DNA of 61,108 bases from Bacteriovoracaceae bacterium (GTDB lineage: Bacteria; Bdellovibrionota; Bacteriovoracia; Bacteriovoracales; Bacteriovoracaceae). The notes beneath the pieces are model-generated. The model was given only the letters and a program-made list of their open reading frames with translations. It was not told the DNA's origin and did no database searches. Positions 1 to 8,015 of the stretch are shown here, piece by piece (within the stretch, counting starts at the first letter, position 1; each line of letters opens with the position of its first letter). The stretch covers positions 1 through 61,108 of the forward strand of contig JAOARC010000018.1 of the NCBI GenBank assembly GCA_025210745.1, given 5' to 3'. The position numbers were made by a program, and so were the translations under genes.

Positions 1-108
1 CTTTAGAGTATTTAAGTTACTAAAATTATTAACACCAAGCTGACTTTGATATTCATTTTGTCTTTGACTAATTTAGATCCTAGCACCAGGGTGCTAGGGC
101 AGTTTATA
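1..108 (-). mobile_element. Partial insertion-sequence end, left copy (noncoding end only)
   Basis: These bases are the reverse complement of 60917-61024 with only two mismatches (positions 36 and 51 against 60989 and 60974). They include a 20-bp palindrome at 79-98 with 9-bp arms (CCTAGCACC / GGTGCTAGG). In the right-hand copy this stretch precedes the start codon of a probable transposase, so here the transposase would lie on the minus strand, just outside the window. The match runs into the stop codon of the neighbouring exported-protein gene (104-106), so the element boundary is near 100-108. That this is an insertion sequence is inferred; the inverted repeat itself is seen directly. Confidence 0.6.
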
Positions 109-2299
109 TTCTATTATATCGCTTGTTTCTTTTTGCAAGATTCATACGATGTTTTATTACACCAAATTCATATTGATTATAATAACATCTATCTTGAAAA
201 GTGAGACCTTCAAAAGTTTTAACTGGAAATTTCTCTTTAGAGTTTAAATAAAGATGGATTCCATTTTGCTTGTTTAATAGAGCATAACATTTTTTCGCCA
301 GTCTTTTTGCCTTAAAATGCTTACTCATCATAGGATAGAAAATAGCACATGAGTGGATAAGATTTCTTTTTAAAAATTTATTTTGTTTAAACTTTTTAAA
401 ATTATCATTCATAATCTTTGCCACAACTTTACTAAAAGTTGCGTAGAAAGCATCTTTTACATTGTTCATCAATGCAATATTAGAACTTCCACTTGCATCA
501 GACCTTTCATTATTATTAATAAAGTCTTGAAATTGATTAGCATGAAAAATAAAACTAACAAACTTTTGAGCTAGTTTATCATCTCTATGAAAAACATAAT
601 TATCATAAACTCCATCTAAATAAGCGGTTATTTTACTTTCAACAATGGAACGATACAGAATTCCTCCCTCTAAACCGTTATTAGAAACTTTGGCAATAAG
701 AGCATAAGCTTCCTTAGTTGCTTCAACAAACTCATCAAAATTTCTATTATTAAGAGATTCTGATTCTACTAATTTTAATATTGCGCCAACAATATCTTTC
801 ATATCAACAGCAAAAAGCTTTAAAGAAGTGTTTAAATTAAGGTTCGCATGATTTTTGTAAAGATCTAAAAGTTTATCCAATGTATATTCATTATAATCAT
901 CATTTCCTGTATTACTCATTTGATTAAGAATATTAGTGTAAAGTGCATGAATATTTGAATTCAAACGAATTTTATCATTAAGCCTCCTCAACTCTTGCTG
1001 AATAAAAACAAGCGCAGGATTAATAACGGCTTGAATAAATTGAGAGATTTGTTCCTCCTGTCTCATTCCATATGCTTGGCAATCATCTGTTGCTGCATTA
1101 TATACCCCAGTAAGTTTTGGATACTTTTTTAAATCAATTGTTTGACAGTTTCTTTTTATAAGATTTACTAAAATATTGTCTGCTCGAATTGACGAATACC
1201 AATTTGGCCATGACTCAAGATTGTTATTCCAGTTTTCCCAATTATAAACCAAATCTGGACTTGCTAAATCAGCATCAATCATTCTTTGAACATAGTCTTT
1301 ATTTCTCAAAGGATTAAGCCTAGGCATTAAAGAAAGACGAGTAAAATATGTTTGATAACCAACAACTGTTTTTAAATCTTGTGCTGTCTCAGGTGATCTA
1401 TATATATTATCTAGATCTTCAATAATTTTAGAAATTCGATACCTATGCCTAAGCATATGAAAATACTTTCTAAAAGATTCATTTTCATCATCATATGACA
1501 AGATTTTCTCTTTATATTTATCTAAAAAATCATTGTATTGATCACTTTGAGATGAAGTTTTAGTCTTCTCACTTCTTTCTAAATCACATATTACTTTTTC
1601 AATATTTTTTGCTGCACATTTATAACTTTGATGAAAATTAGATGCCTGAATAAGTTTTCTATAAGACCTAAAGCTTGGCTTCATAACCCTATCGGCATAA
1701 GTAATTATACTAGATAAAAGATTACTAGCACTTCCAATGGCAGGGTTTACAGAGTTTAATAGCTGTCCTGCAACTGATACAGAAGGAGCAAGAATATCTT
1801 GACCAAAAGAATGAGAACAACTAACAGGAGCATTTGTTAAGTCCGTAAAAAGACTGGTTCCTAATTGAAGAGTCTGAACGAGACTTCTTCTTTTTACTTC
1901 TTCTTGATTATTATAAAGGGCCAGATCTTTTTTTGCTTCTAATAATTCAAGTTCATACTGTCCATTATAACCGAGACTAGAGCTAATAGTAGTACTAATC
2001 ATATTTTCAACAACTTCTACATTTGAACGAGCAATAAACTTATTTTGTTCAAATTGTTCCGTTATTGCTAAAGAAGAGTCGATAAAAGCCCTTGCATTTA
2101 CAAGAAGGTTTTGACAAACTACTTCATTTTCTTGAATTTGATTAAGTACACTTAAGGTAGATTCTAAAGAAGACACTACCTCTTGATTGTCCACAAAAGA
2201 ACAACTCTGACCTAATGCTCCCTCAAAATATAGTCTTATATTTGGCAATCCCGCATATAAGGTGGAACAAAATAGTAAAAGTAAATAAAAGTACTTCAT
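104..2299 (-). CDS. Large exported protein of unknown function (731 aa)
   Basis: I do not recognise the family. The product starts with a clear signal peptide (MKYFYLLLLFCSTLYAG), so it should leave the cytoplasm. No other strong membrane segment follows. The body is rich in Asn, Lys, Leu and Ser, with several charged helical stretches and scattered cysteines (for example near residues 25, 62 and 160) that could form disulphides after export. An AAGG ribosome-binding site lies about 8 nt before the ATG. It is transcribed alone, leftwards, and its stop codon touches the repeat at the window edge. It belongs to a class of large exported unknowns that recurs in this window at 26160, 34115 and 41600. 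Function is unknown; the gene call itself is secure from length and signal peptide. Confidence 0.85.
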   Translation of the reverse strand: MKYFYLLLLFCSTLYAGLPNIRLYFEGALGQSCSFVDNQEVVSSLESTLSVLNQIQENEVVCQNLLVNARAFIDSSLAITEQFEQNKFIARSNVEVVENMISTTISSSLGYNGQYELELLEAKKDLALYNNQEEVKRRSLVQTLQLGTSLFTDLTNAPVSCSHSFGQDILAPSVSVAGQLLNSVNPAIGSASNLLSSIITYADRVMKPSFRSYRKLIQASNFHQSYKCAAKNIEKVICDLERSEKTKTSSQSDQYNDFLDKYKEKILSYDDENESFRKYFHMLRHRYRISKIIEDLDNIYRSPETAQDLKTVVGYQTYFTRLSLMPRLNPLRNKDYVQRMIDADLASPDLVYNWENWNNNLESWPNWYSSIRADNILVNLIKRNCQTIDLKKYPKLTGVYNAATDDCQAYGMRQEEQISQFIQAVINPALVFIQQELRRLNDKIRLNSNIHALYTNILNQMSNTGNDDYNEYTLDKLLDLYKNHANLNLNTSLKLFAVDMKDIVGAILKLVESESLNNRNFDEFVEATKEAYALIAKVSNNGLEGGILYRSIVESKITAYLDGVYDNYVFHRDDKLAQKFVSFIFHANQFQDFINNNERSDASGSSNIALMNNVKDAFYATFSKVVAKIMNDNFKKFKQNKFLKRNLIHSCAIFYPMMSKHFKAKRLAKKCYALLNKQNGIHLYLNSKEKFPVKTFEGLTFQDRCYYNQYEFGVIKHRMNLAKRNKRYNRI

Positions 2300-2381
2300 C
2301 CTAAACCTTAAGTTATTATTAGAATTTACTCATAGCACAATATGACTTTACAAAGTGAAAAATTGTAAAAAATATACTTAT

Positions 2382-2810
2382 TTACTTTAATTTAAATAAT
2401 GTTTTAATAACCCATAGAGGACCAATTAATAAAAAGTGTAAGTCATCTAAAAAACTAGGCTTTTTACCCTCAATTTTGTGTCCTATAAACTGAAAAATCC
2501 AGCTTATCACAAAAATAGAAATAGAAATGACAAATAGATTTGCTGACCTTGCAATCATTATATTTGCTAAATACATAACAAGAACTATAGGCAACATAAT
2601 CCCAAAGTATTTTTTTGAAAGAGTGAAATAATAAATAGATGCACCAATAATTAAAATATAGGCCGTATTAAATTTAAACAATGGTACGCACATAAGGATA
2701 CCGATAATACTAAACATAATAGCAGGTACACATATGATGTGTATTAGCTTATTTGTATGATTTTGGTGACTTATAGCATATTTTGCCATTAAACTATCTA
2801 ATTTACTCAT
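2382..2810 (-). CDS. DUF962 / Mpo1-like membrane protein
   Basis: A 142-aa integral membrane protein with about four hydrophobic segments. The N-terminal motif with YAISHQNHTNKLIHIICVP and the later QFIGHKIEGKKPSF match the DUF962 family (yeast Mpo1/YGL010w type), in which conserved histidines near the membrane are thought to bind iron. The yeast relative is a dioxygenase that acts on 2-hydroxy fatty acids; whether the bacterial proteins do this is not established. Typical family length is 150-180 aa, so this is a short but complete member. It is divergent from the lipoprotein gene at 2985, with the shared intergenic region carrying a sigma-54 promoter for that neighbour. Family call fairly sure, activity inferred. 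Confidence 0.8.
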   Translation of the reverse strand: MSKLDSLMAKYAISHQNHTNKLIHIICVPAIMFSIIGILMCVPLFKFNTAYILIIGASIYYFTLSKKYFGIMLPIVLVMYLANIMIARSANLFVISISIFVISWIFQFIGHKIEGKKPSFLDDLHFLLIGPLWVIKTLFKLK

Positions 2811-2828
2811 ATCAATCCTTTTAAATAT

Positions 2829-2869
2829 TATACAGACTTGTTTTAATTATTGGCCAATTTTTATACAGA
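2829..2869 (+). promoter_or_regulatory. Direct repeat TATACAGA x2, possible activator site
   Basis: TATACAGA occurs at 2829-2836 and 2862-2869, start to start 33 bp apart, close to three helical turns. Both copies lie about 95-136 bp upstream of the predicted transcription start of the sigma-54 promoter at 2938-2955, the usual distance for a bacterial enhancer-binding protein. The repeats are seen; the binding role is inferred. Confidence 0.35.
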
Positions 2870-2937
2870 AGTTTAGCTAGTGATAAAAAATTACACAATA
2901 GTAACAAGCTAACTGCTTGATTTTACATAATTAGAAG

Positions 2938-2955
2938 TTGGCACCACTCATGCAT
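2938..2955 (+). promoter_or_regulatory. Sigma-54 (-24/-12) promoter
   Basis: The sequence is TTGGCAC-N6-ATGCAT-like, with the invariant GG at 2940-2941 and GC at 2952-2953, exactly 10 nt between them, as in the sigma-54 consensus TGGCACG-N4-TTGCW. The transcription start should be near 2965. That places the upstream ATG at 2961 outside the transcript and supports 2985 as the start of the lipoprotein gene. Confidence 0.7.
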
Positions 2956-2984
2956 TATTTATGGCAAAGAGAAAGGAGAGAGTT

Positions 2985-3584
2985 ATGAAAACACAATCAA
3001 AAGGTTTAGCAAGGTTCCTAAAAAAGTTTGCAACAATTTCAATTTTATCTGCCCTTATTGTTAGTTGTGGCCAAGATAATCGTTCTGGCAATGGCAATAA
3101 TGTAGTTGGTCCTTTTGGACAATATGGAGGAATCCAAACAGCAGGTGGAAATCTAAGTGGAGTTCTAGGGCAAATTGCTAATGAGAACCCATGTAGAGTT
3201 AGTGGTGGATACTATCAAGGACAACAATTTCCAAATCAAAACATAAATAGCAGACAACAACCAATATCAGTCGCATTACCATACTCAGTAGCACCAGGAA
3301 CTTTTGTTGGCGTAACAGCGGAAGGTGACATTGCCGTTATATCAAGTAATGGAGGACAAGGAAGAATGGATCTACACCTTTGTAATAGACCTACAGGAAC
3401 AAGTTCTGCACAAATAGATACTCAACAAGTACCATTTGTTGTAAATACACAACCATATGGTTGTCCTGTAAATGAAATTACGTCTGCACGAGTACTAACA
3501 AATAATGGGTATAGACTTGAATTATATCCAATCCACATTCCTCATGTAGGAAAAGTAAGTAGTCTTTGTCAGGGTGGGTTTTAA
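2985..3584 (+). CDS. Putative lipoprotein of unknown function behind a sigma-54 promoter
   Basis: A 199-aa protein with a type II signal sequence: charged N-terminus, hydrophobic stretch, then lipobox IVSC with the lipidated Cys at residue 28. The mature part begins with a Gly/Asn-rich linker and is rich in Gln, Gly and Pro with a few cysteines; I do not recognise a domain. I use ATG 2985, not 2961, because an AAAGGAGAG ribosome-binding site lies just upstream of 2985 and the predicted transcription start (about 2965) is downstream of 2961. It is monocistronic, ending at the bidirectional hairpin at 3701. A sigma-54 promoter implies activation by an enhancer-binding protein under a specific condition. 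Membrane side (inner or outer) not determinable. Confidence 0.75.
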   Translation: MKTQSKGLARFLKKFATISILSALIVSCGQDNRSGNGNNVVGPFGQYGGIQTAGGNLSGVLGQIANENPCRVSGGYYQGQQFPNQNINSRQQPISVALPYSVAPGTFVGVTAEGDIAVISSNGGQGRMDLHLCNRPTGTSSAQIDTQQVPFVVNTQPYGCPVNEITSARVLTNNGYRLELYPIHIPHVGKVSSLCQGGF

Positions 3585-3647
3585 TAAAAACGCCCCCTCA
3601 ATTTAGAAAAATTTAAAATAACAAAAAATTTAAATAACCCCTTATTC

Positions 3648-3680
3648 TTATGGAGTATAACAATAAACTATGCTCCATAA
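3648..3680 (+). other. Stem-loop after the lipoprotein gene
   Basis: TTATGGAG (3648-3655) pairs with CTCCATAA (3673-3680), with a few more possible pairs inside. No T-tract follows, so it is not a standard terminator; it could protect the 3' end of the mRNA. Confidence 0.35.
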
Positions 3681-3700
3681 AAATAACTCTCTCTTTTTTA

Positions 3701-3736
3701 AAAGCGCACGTTGATTCGTGCGCTTTTTTATTTTTT
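3701..3736. terminator. Bidirectional intrinsic terminator
   Basis: A 10-bp perfect stem, AAAGCGCACG / CGTGCGCTTT, with loop TTGATT, is followed by a T-run on the plus strand and preceded by an A-rich run that gives Ts on the minus strand. It lies between two convergent genes and the minus-strand stop codon (3728-3730) is inside the T-tract. Confidence 0.85.
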
Positions 3737-4864
3737 ATAAATCTGAGATTTTACGGTTATACCTTTATGATAAGTTAAAATAGCAATTGCACCCTTAACA
3801 ATAGAGTCTGTGCTGTTTAAGCTTGTATCGCGAACGGATTTTACTGTTAGTATTTTTTCCTTTCCTTCTGGAGTAATACAAACAATATTAGTGTTTATAT
3901 CTAAAGAACTTTGTTTCACTTTCACTGCAATATATGAATCCTTGGCAACCTCTAGAACTTCTCCAATATATGAATGATCCTTTCTTTGAACTCTATAGTT
4001 TTTTAACTTTTTAAACAGTACATCGGACTTATTTATATTAAAAAAACCTTTTATTGAATCATAAGGGTATCGTTCATAATTTGATGAAAGAATATTTCTA
4101 AAAATATTTTCATCATCAAACCTAAAATCTAATCTAACAAAGCTTACACCAAGCTCTTTAATTTCTTCAAAGTGCTTAAGTAGATTTAATCTTTTAATAT
4201 GAAACATAAATGTTCCATGCATATTTTCAACTAATGGAAATCCCTTATGGGGTGATTCTTCACTCTCCCCTAATGCTTCTAGGAAATTTTTTGTATAGTT
4301 TTGCTTTATTCTTTTTTCATCATCTTCTGGAAGCATAGATGATAATAAGTTTCTAGGAGTATAAAATAAAAGAATTCGACCAAGGCCAAGAATTTCCACT
4401 TGAGTATCTAATCCAAGACAAAAGTCTTTTAATTTCTCTTTACTAAGTTCAATAGAAAGAATTACTTTTTTTAGTCTTTTTCCACAAATCCTTTCCCAAG
4501 CTTTTACAGCCGTTAAATTATGGTTTGAGCCTTCTAAATTAAGCTCTATAGAATAAGATGTGTTTTCTAAAATATAATTTAAAGTTCCTATATCTTGAAC
4601 TCTTATAGGAATACTCTTATCAAGGTTATAACTTTTAAAAATCTCAACTTTATGAGCAAAGTCTGTTTCAGTAGAGATAATATCCCATTCAACAATTGGA
4701 CTTAGTTTAAGTTCGATGGCTTTTTGAATGAATTGTGCTAAAGAAGCTGCATCTAGTTTTCCAAAACGACTTAGCTCTTGTGTTCCAAGTATAACTTCTT
4801 TAACACCATACTCTTTAGCAATTTCAAGCTCTTTTAATGTACTTATATAAACAACTTTATCCAT
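3728..4864 (-). CDS. U32-family-like protein lacking the cysteine cluster
   Basis: A 378-aa protein encoded directly after, and overlapping by 8 nt, the TrhP-like gene. Its N-terminal part reads like the TIM-barrel half of the U32 family (VKEVILGTQELSRFG, then KKVILSIELSKEKL and VEILGLGRILLFYTPRNLL). Where U32 RNA-hydroxylation enzymes carry the motif with G-[SA]-x-C-x4-G-x-C it has GRILLFYTPRNLL, with no cysteine. The second cysteine pair (GGCAHSC in its neighbour) is also absent. It may be a non-catalytic partner of the upstream enzyme, or a subfamily with another role. The C-terminal region resembles the small beta domain of U32 proteins (YIGEVLEVAKDSYIAVKV). Family assignment likely, function unknown. 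Confidence 0.65.
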   Translation of the reverse strand: MDKVVYISTLKELEIAKEYGVKEVILGTQELSRFGKLDAASLAQFIQKAIELKLSPIVEWDIISTETDFAHKVEIFKSYNLDKSIPIRVQDIGTLNYILENTSYSIELNLEGSNHNLTAVKAWERICGKRLKKVILSIELSKEKLKDFCLGLDTQVEILGLGRILLFYTPRNLLSSMLPEDDEKRIKQNYTKNFLEALGESEESPHKGFPLVENMHGTFMFHIKRLNLLKHFEEIKELGVSFVRLDFRFDDENIFRNILSSNYERYPYDSIKGFFNINKSDVLFKKLKNYRVQRKDHSYIGEVLEVAKDSYIAVKVKQSSLDINTNIVCITPEGKEKILTVKSVRDTSLNSTDSIVKGAIAILTYHKGITVKSQIYKK

Positions 4865-6089
4865 TTATCTTCTTTCTTAAAATATTATTTTCTTCTACGC
4901 CATTTGAATAAGGCATTTTTACAAGTGTACTTGGCTTTGTTCTTTCAATAGACTCACCAACTAGATTTTCTATTTTATCCATTGTTATATTAATAACATC
5001 ACCTTCAAAGGGTAAGATCTCAAGTTTATCACCAATATTAAATGCATTTCTTACTTGAACAACAATATGAGAGTCTTTAACAGATTCCACCACTGTTCCC
5101 ACCATTATATACTCACCTTCCTTAGTCGTCTCTCTTTCATTAAAGATAGTATCCCTACCGGCCTTATCAACCAAATTAACAGGCGCATATGACCTATGAG
5201 TAACTTTTTGAAGCTCTTTTGCCCAGTCTTCTAAATCATCACTTAGTAGGCTTTGATTTTTCTTGTAATAATCTAAGGCCTGAGAATAAACTTTGGAAAT
5301 TGTTCCTGCATAAAGATGAGATTTCATCCTTCCTTCGACTTTTATAGAATCTATTTCATGCTTTATATAGTCGGGAAGAACTTTTATTCCATTTAAATCT
5401 TTAGAGCTCATAAAAAAAGCTCGTTTTTTTTCTTCATCATTTTTAAAATCAATAGAATATTCAAATCTACAACTATGCGCGCATCCTCCACGGTTTGAAT
5501 CTCTGCCTTGAGTAAAGTTTGAAATGGTACAGTTACCAGAATAAGCCATACACATTGATCCATGAACAAACATCTCCACTTCAATCTGCGCTTCTTTTTT
5601 AATCTTTCCAGCTTCTGCAACTGAAACTTCTCTACCGACTACAACTCTAGTTGCTCCATACCTCTTCCAAAGTTTAGCCGATTCATCATTTACACAACTG
5701 GCCTGAGTTGAAACATGTATATCTATTGAACTATGTTTCTTAACAATTTCCATAACTCCAATATCAGAAACAATAACAGCATTAACTTTTAGTCTATCCA
5801 AAAAATCTACAAATGGTGGTAAAAGCTCAAGATCTTTATCATGTAAAAATCCATTTAAAACGACATATACCGCTTTTTTTCGACTATGAGCAAACTCTAC
5901 CCCCTCTTTAAGCTCCTCATAAGTAAAGTTATCTGCAGCCGACCTTAAACCAAACTTAAGTCCAGCTAAATAAACGGCATCTGCTCCATAGCTAATAGCA
6001 ACTTTAAGCTTATCTAAACTTCCTGCTGGAGCTAGTAATTCAGGGGTAAATGGAATATATTCACTAGTTTGCTTTTGCATCAAATTCAT
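4857..6089 (-). CDS. trhP: U32 family protein, probable tRNA 5-hydroxyuridine synthesis enzyme TrhP
   Basis: A 410-aa U32 family protein with the N-terminal signature ELLAPAGSLDKLKVAISYGA and the core motif EMFVHGSMCMAYSGNCTIS, followed by GRDSNRGGCAHSCRFEY. The four cysteines in these two motifs match those proposed to hold an iron-sulfur cluster in TrhP (YegQ) and RlhA. TrhP takes part in prephenate-dependent hydroxylation of the wobble uridine in certain tRNAs. Length (about 410-450 aa) and the RGGCAHSCR signature fit the TrhP branch better than RlhA, which is longer, or UbiU/UbiV, which are shorter. It is the first gene of a two-gene unit with the Cys-less paralogue. No clear ribosome-binding site precedes 6089, so ATG 6080 is an alternative start. 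Confidence 0.8.
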   Translation of the reverse strand: MNLMQKQTSEYIPFTPELLAPAGSLDKLKVAISYGADAVYLAGLKFGLRSAADNFTYEELKEGVEFAHSRKKAVYVVLNGFLHDKDLELLPPFVDFLDRLKVNAVIVSDIGVMEIVKKHSSIDIHVSTQASCVNDESAKLWKRYGATRVVVGREVSVAEAGKIKKEAQIEVEMFVHGSMCMAYSGNCTISNFTQGRDSNRGGCAHSCRFEYSIDFKNDEEKKRAFFMSSKDLNGIKVLPDYIKHEIDSIKVEGRMKSHLYAGTISKVYSQALDYYKKNQSLLSDDLEDWAKELQKVTHRSYAPVNLVDKAGRDTIFNERETTKEGEYIMVGTVVESVKDSHIVVQVRNAFNIGDKLEILPFEGDVINITMDKIENLVGESIERTKPSTLVKMPYSNGVEENNILRKKING

Positions 6090-6156
6090 TTACCAAAATA
6101 TCTATATAAGTTAAACTAATAATATATAGTTTACTTAACTTTTAAAGGTGATAAAT

Positions 6157-7284
6157 TTGTTAAAACTTTTTTTTAAAATTCTTATTCTTGCTATTATCAT
6201 TACCGTTAGCATAATTTATTCTGCAGCGCACGAACGTTATAATGCAAATATTAAATCAGTTGTTCCTTTTCCATATATTATCAAATCAAATATTCCTTTT
6301 AAAAAAGAAAAGAGTCCTATTCTTATTATTGGAGATAAGCATGCAAAAAGACTTGCCCTATTCAAGGATATCTTAGCTAAAAAAATCTCTAGAAACTTAG
6401 ATGACCCTATTAAAATTCATACTATTTTTGAGGAACATCTATCCGTCACAAGAGTTAAAAATATTATTCAATCCTATGGCGCTTTACCTATTATTATTAT
6501 TTACATTGGAACTTCTTCCGAAGGATATGAACAAAAATTTGACATAAAAGATATTGGAAAAATTGAAAATAATTTCAAGAGATATGATAATATTAATATT
6601 CAAAGTCTGCTGATGATCCTTCCTTGGTTATCCCGTCTTATCTATACCCCAATTAATTATGTCAAACTAAATAGTACCATTGTCAAAGACAAACAAAACT
6701 ACTCAAAGGTTGAAAAATTAAAAAAGAATATTCTAAATTTAAAACTATATCAAAGAGAAATAAAAGATCTCTTTCAATATACGAAAGAAAAAGGGAGCTA
6801 TCTTATGGCATTAACAACTCCTATTAATATAACAAGACCTGTTAACTCCAATTGTAATCCTCCTTTAGATGAATTTGCCAATGACACACAAAAACAAATA
6901 ACTAATTTACTAAAAGAAGATAACAAAAAACTTGCCTTTAAAAAGAGTGAAGAACTTACGCTTATGGCGCCTAATAATGCTTCAGTTTTATATAATCATG
7001 CAAATATAGCACTTAAAATAGAACGTAATAATATTGCTAAAAAATATTTTGAATTAGCGTCAAGCTATGATTGTAACAATGGAGACTTTTCATTTATTCA
7101 CAATCGAATTTTACTTAATATGGGAAATAAGCTCAATATTGTCACATTTGATTTTAATGAATTAGTTTATAGCTCCTGGCAAAAAAATGTCCTATTTGAA
7201 TCAAAAGATTTTCCACAAAATCTCTACTATGACAATTTAACTTCTATACTTGCAGCAAAGATAAGAAAAGTGTTAAGATTATAA
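6157..7284 (+). CDS. Membrane-anchored protein, possibly SGNH-hydrolase-like
   Basis: The product has one N-terminal membrane anchor (LFFKILILAIIITVSIIYS) and an external domain of about 340 aa. The domain starts with PILIIGDKHAKRL and later has IIIYIGTSSEGYE and a C-terminal YYDNLTSILAAKI, in the order of SGNH/GDSL hydrolase blocks (GDS, GxND, DxxH), but the nucleophile Ser and the terminal His are not evident. A TPR-like helical stretch lies near residues 240-300. I prefer TTG 6157 over GTG 6148 because AAAGGTGAT lies 6 nt upstream of 6157. The CNMP-domain gene follows after 4 nt, so they are probably cotranscribed. The SGNH idea is weak; membrane anchoring is sure. Confidence 0.65.
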   Translation: MLKLFFKILILAIIITVSIIYSAAHERYNANIKSVVPFPYIIKSNIPFKKEKSPILIIGDKHAKRLALFKDILAKKISRNLDDPIKIHTIFEEHLSVTRVKNIIQSYGALPIIIIYIGTSSEGYEQKFDIKDIGKIENNFKRYDNINIQSLLMILPWLSRLIYTPINYVKLNSTIVKDKQNYSKVEKLKKNILNLKLYQREIKDLFQYTKEKGSYLMALTTPINITRPVNSNCNPPLDEFANDTQKQITNLLKEDNKKLAFKKSEELTLMAPNNASVLYNHANIALKIERNNIAKKYFELASSYDCNNGDFSFIHNRILLNMGNKLNIVTFDFNELVYSSWQKNVLFESKDFPQNLYYDNLTSILAAKIRKVLRL

Positions 7285-7288
7285 TAAT

Positions 7289-7714
7289 ATGAATAAACAG
7301 TTTATAAAAAAAATCTCTAAAGATGAAGTTATCTGTAGAAATGGAGATCTGAGTTTTGATCTTTACAAAGTTATAAGTGGCAAGCTTATGATTTGTACTA
7401 GAAATAACTCTATGGTAACCCCTCTGGCATATATAAAACCAGGTGAGTATTTTGGAGAGATGTCTTTTTTTGATAAATTTACTCGTTCAGCAGATGTTAT
7501 TGCTATAGAGGAGTCTACCCTTCAACAAATTCCTGAAGGTGAACTTAAAAAGCAGTTCCCTATTTGGTTAATAATTTGCGCAAAAAGCCTGACAAAGAAG
7601 CTTCGTTTTCTTAATGAAGTTGTTGCTAAAAAAGGAATAAAGAAAAAGTCTACAGGTACAGTAGAACCATTATCGATTGAAGAGCAAAGATACTACTATA
7701 ACTTATTAAAATAG
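7289..7714 (+). CDS. Cyclic-nucleotide-binding-domain protein (single CNMP domain)
   Basis: A 141-aa protein that is almost entirely one CNMP/CAP-effector domain. The beta-roll is visible (VICRNGDLSFDLYKVISGKL) and the phosphate-binding-cassette region reads KPGEYFGEMSFFDKFTRSADV. The FGE and the R-S-A positions match the cAMP/cGMP-binding cassette, so nucleotide binding is plausible. No DNA-binding or kinase domain follows; the C-terminal tail is basic and short. It probably acts as a sensor subunit or modulator. It lies 4 nt after the membrane-anchored gene at 6157, which suggests a shared function at the inner membrane. Family sure, ligand unknown. Confidence 0.85.
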   Translation: MNKQFIKKISKDEVICRNGDLSFDLYKVISGKLMICTRNNSMVTPLAYIKPGEYFGEMSFFDKFTRSADVIAIEESTLQQIPEGELKKQFPIWLIICAKSLTKKLRFLNEVVAKKGIKKKSTGTVEPLSIEEQRYYYNLLK

Positions 7715-7746
7715 TATTTTACTGGTCCCAATTTAATGCTCTAAAC

Positions 7747-7763
7747 TGACACCAAAAGTGTCA
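7747..7763 (+). promoter_or_regulatory. Inverted repeat TGACAC-N5-GTGTCA, possible activator site
   Basis: A perfect 6-bp dyad with a 5-bp CAAAA spacer, located about 65-80 bp upstream of the predicted start of the sigma-54 promoter at 7801. This is a reasonable binding site for a dimeric enhancer-binding protein. The dyad is seen, the role inferred. It could also fold as a small hairpin in the mRNA tail of the upstream gene. Confidence 0.4.
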
Positions 7764-7800
7764 ATATTACTCCATATTCACTCTTTTCCCTCTAAAAAAC

Positions 7801-7818
7801 TTGGCATAATTCTGGCAT
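7801..7818 (+). promoter_or_regulatory. Sigma-54 (-24/-12) promoter
   Basis: TTGGCATAATTCTGGCAT has the GG at 7803-7804 and the GC at 7815-7816 with the required 10 nt between them. It departs from consensus only in the spacer-proximal bases. The transcription start is predicted near 7828, about 48 nt before the small lipoprotein gene. Confidence 0.65.
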
Positions 7819-7875
7819 CATTATAATTAACACCAAGGATAGGGTGTTAAGCTTAAGAGACATTGGAGGTCTAAT

Positions 7876-8013
7876 ATGAAAATACTATTAATCTCAACAC
7901 TAGTAATTCTCATTTCAAGTTGTTCTCACAGCACTACTTCACAAGCTCAAATTGATGAAAAAGTAAAAAAAATCCAGTCTAGTGCCTGGTATCAACGTGT
8001 AGAGCGTAGATAA
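7876..8013 (+). CDS. Small lipoprotein (45 aa)
   Basis: A short gene reading MKILLISTLVILISSC and then 29 residues that end in YQRVERR. The lipobox is ISSC with Cys at residue 16, so the mature lipoprotein is only about 30 aa. A good GGAGG ribosome-binding site (7865-7869) lies 6 nt before the ATG, and a sigma-54 promoter lies upstream. The mature peptide is hydrophilic and helical, with paired Lys and Arg, and resembles other small periplasm-facing lipoproteins only in size. A long hairpin follows directly after the stop. No family is recognised. Signal, ribosome-binding site and promoter together make the gene call solid despite its size. Confidence 0.75.
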   Translation: MKILLISTLVILISSCSHSTTSQAQIDEKVKKIQSSAWYQRVERR

Positions 8014-8015
8014 AA

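Noticed and set aside
2961..2984. Upstream ATG of the lipoprotein gene (adds 8 residues)
   Set aside because: It lies before the predicted sigma-54 transcription start and overlaps the ribosome-binding site used by 2985.
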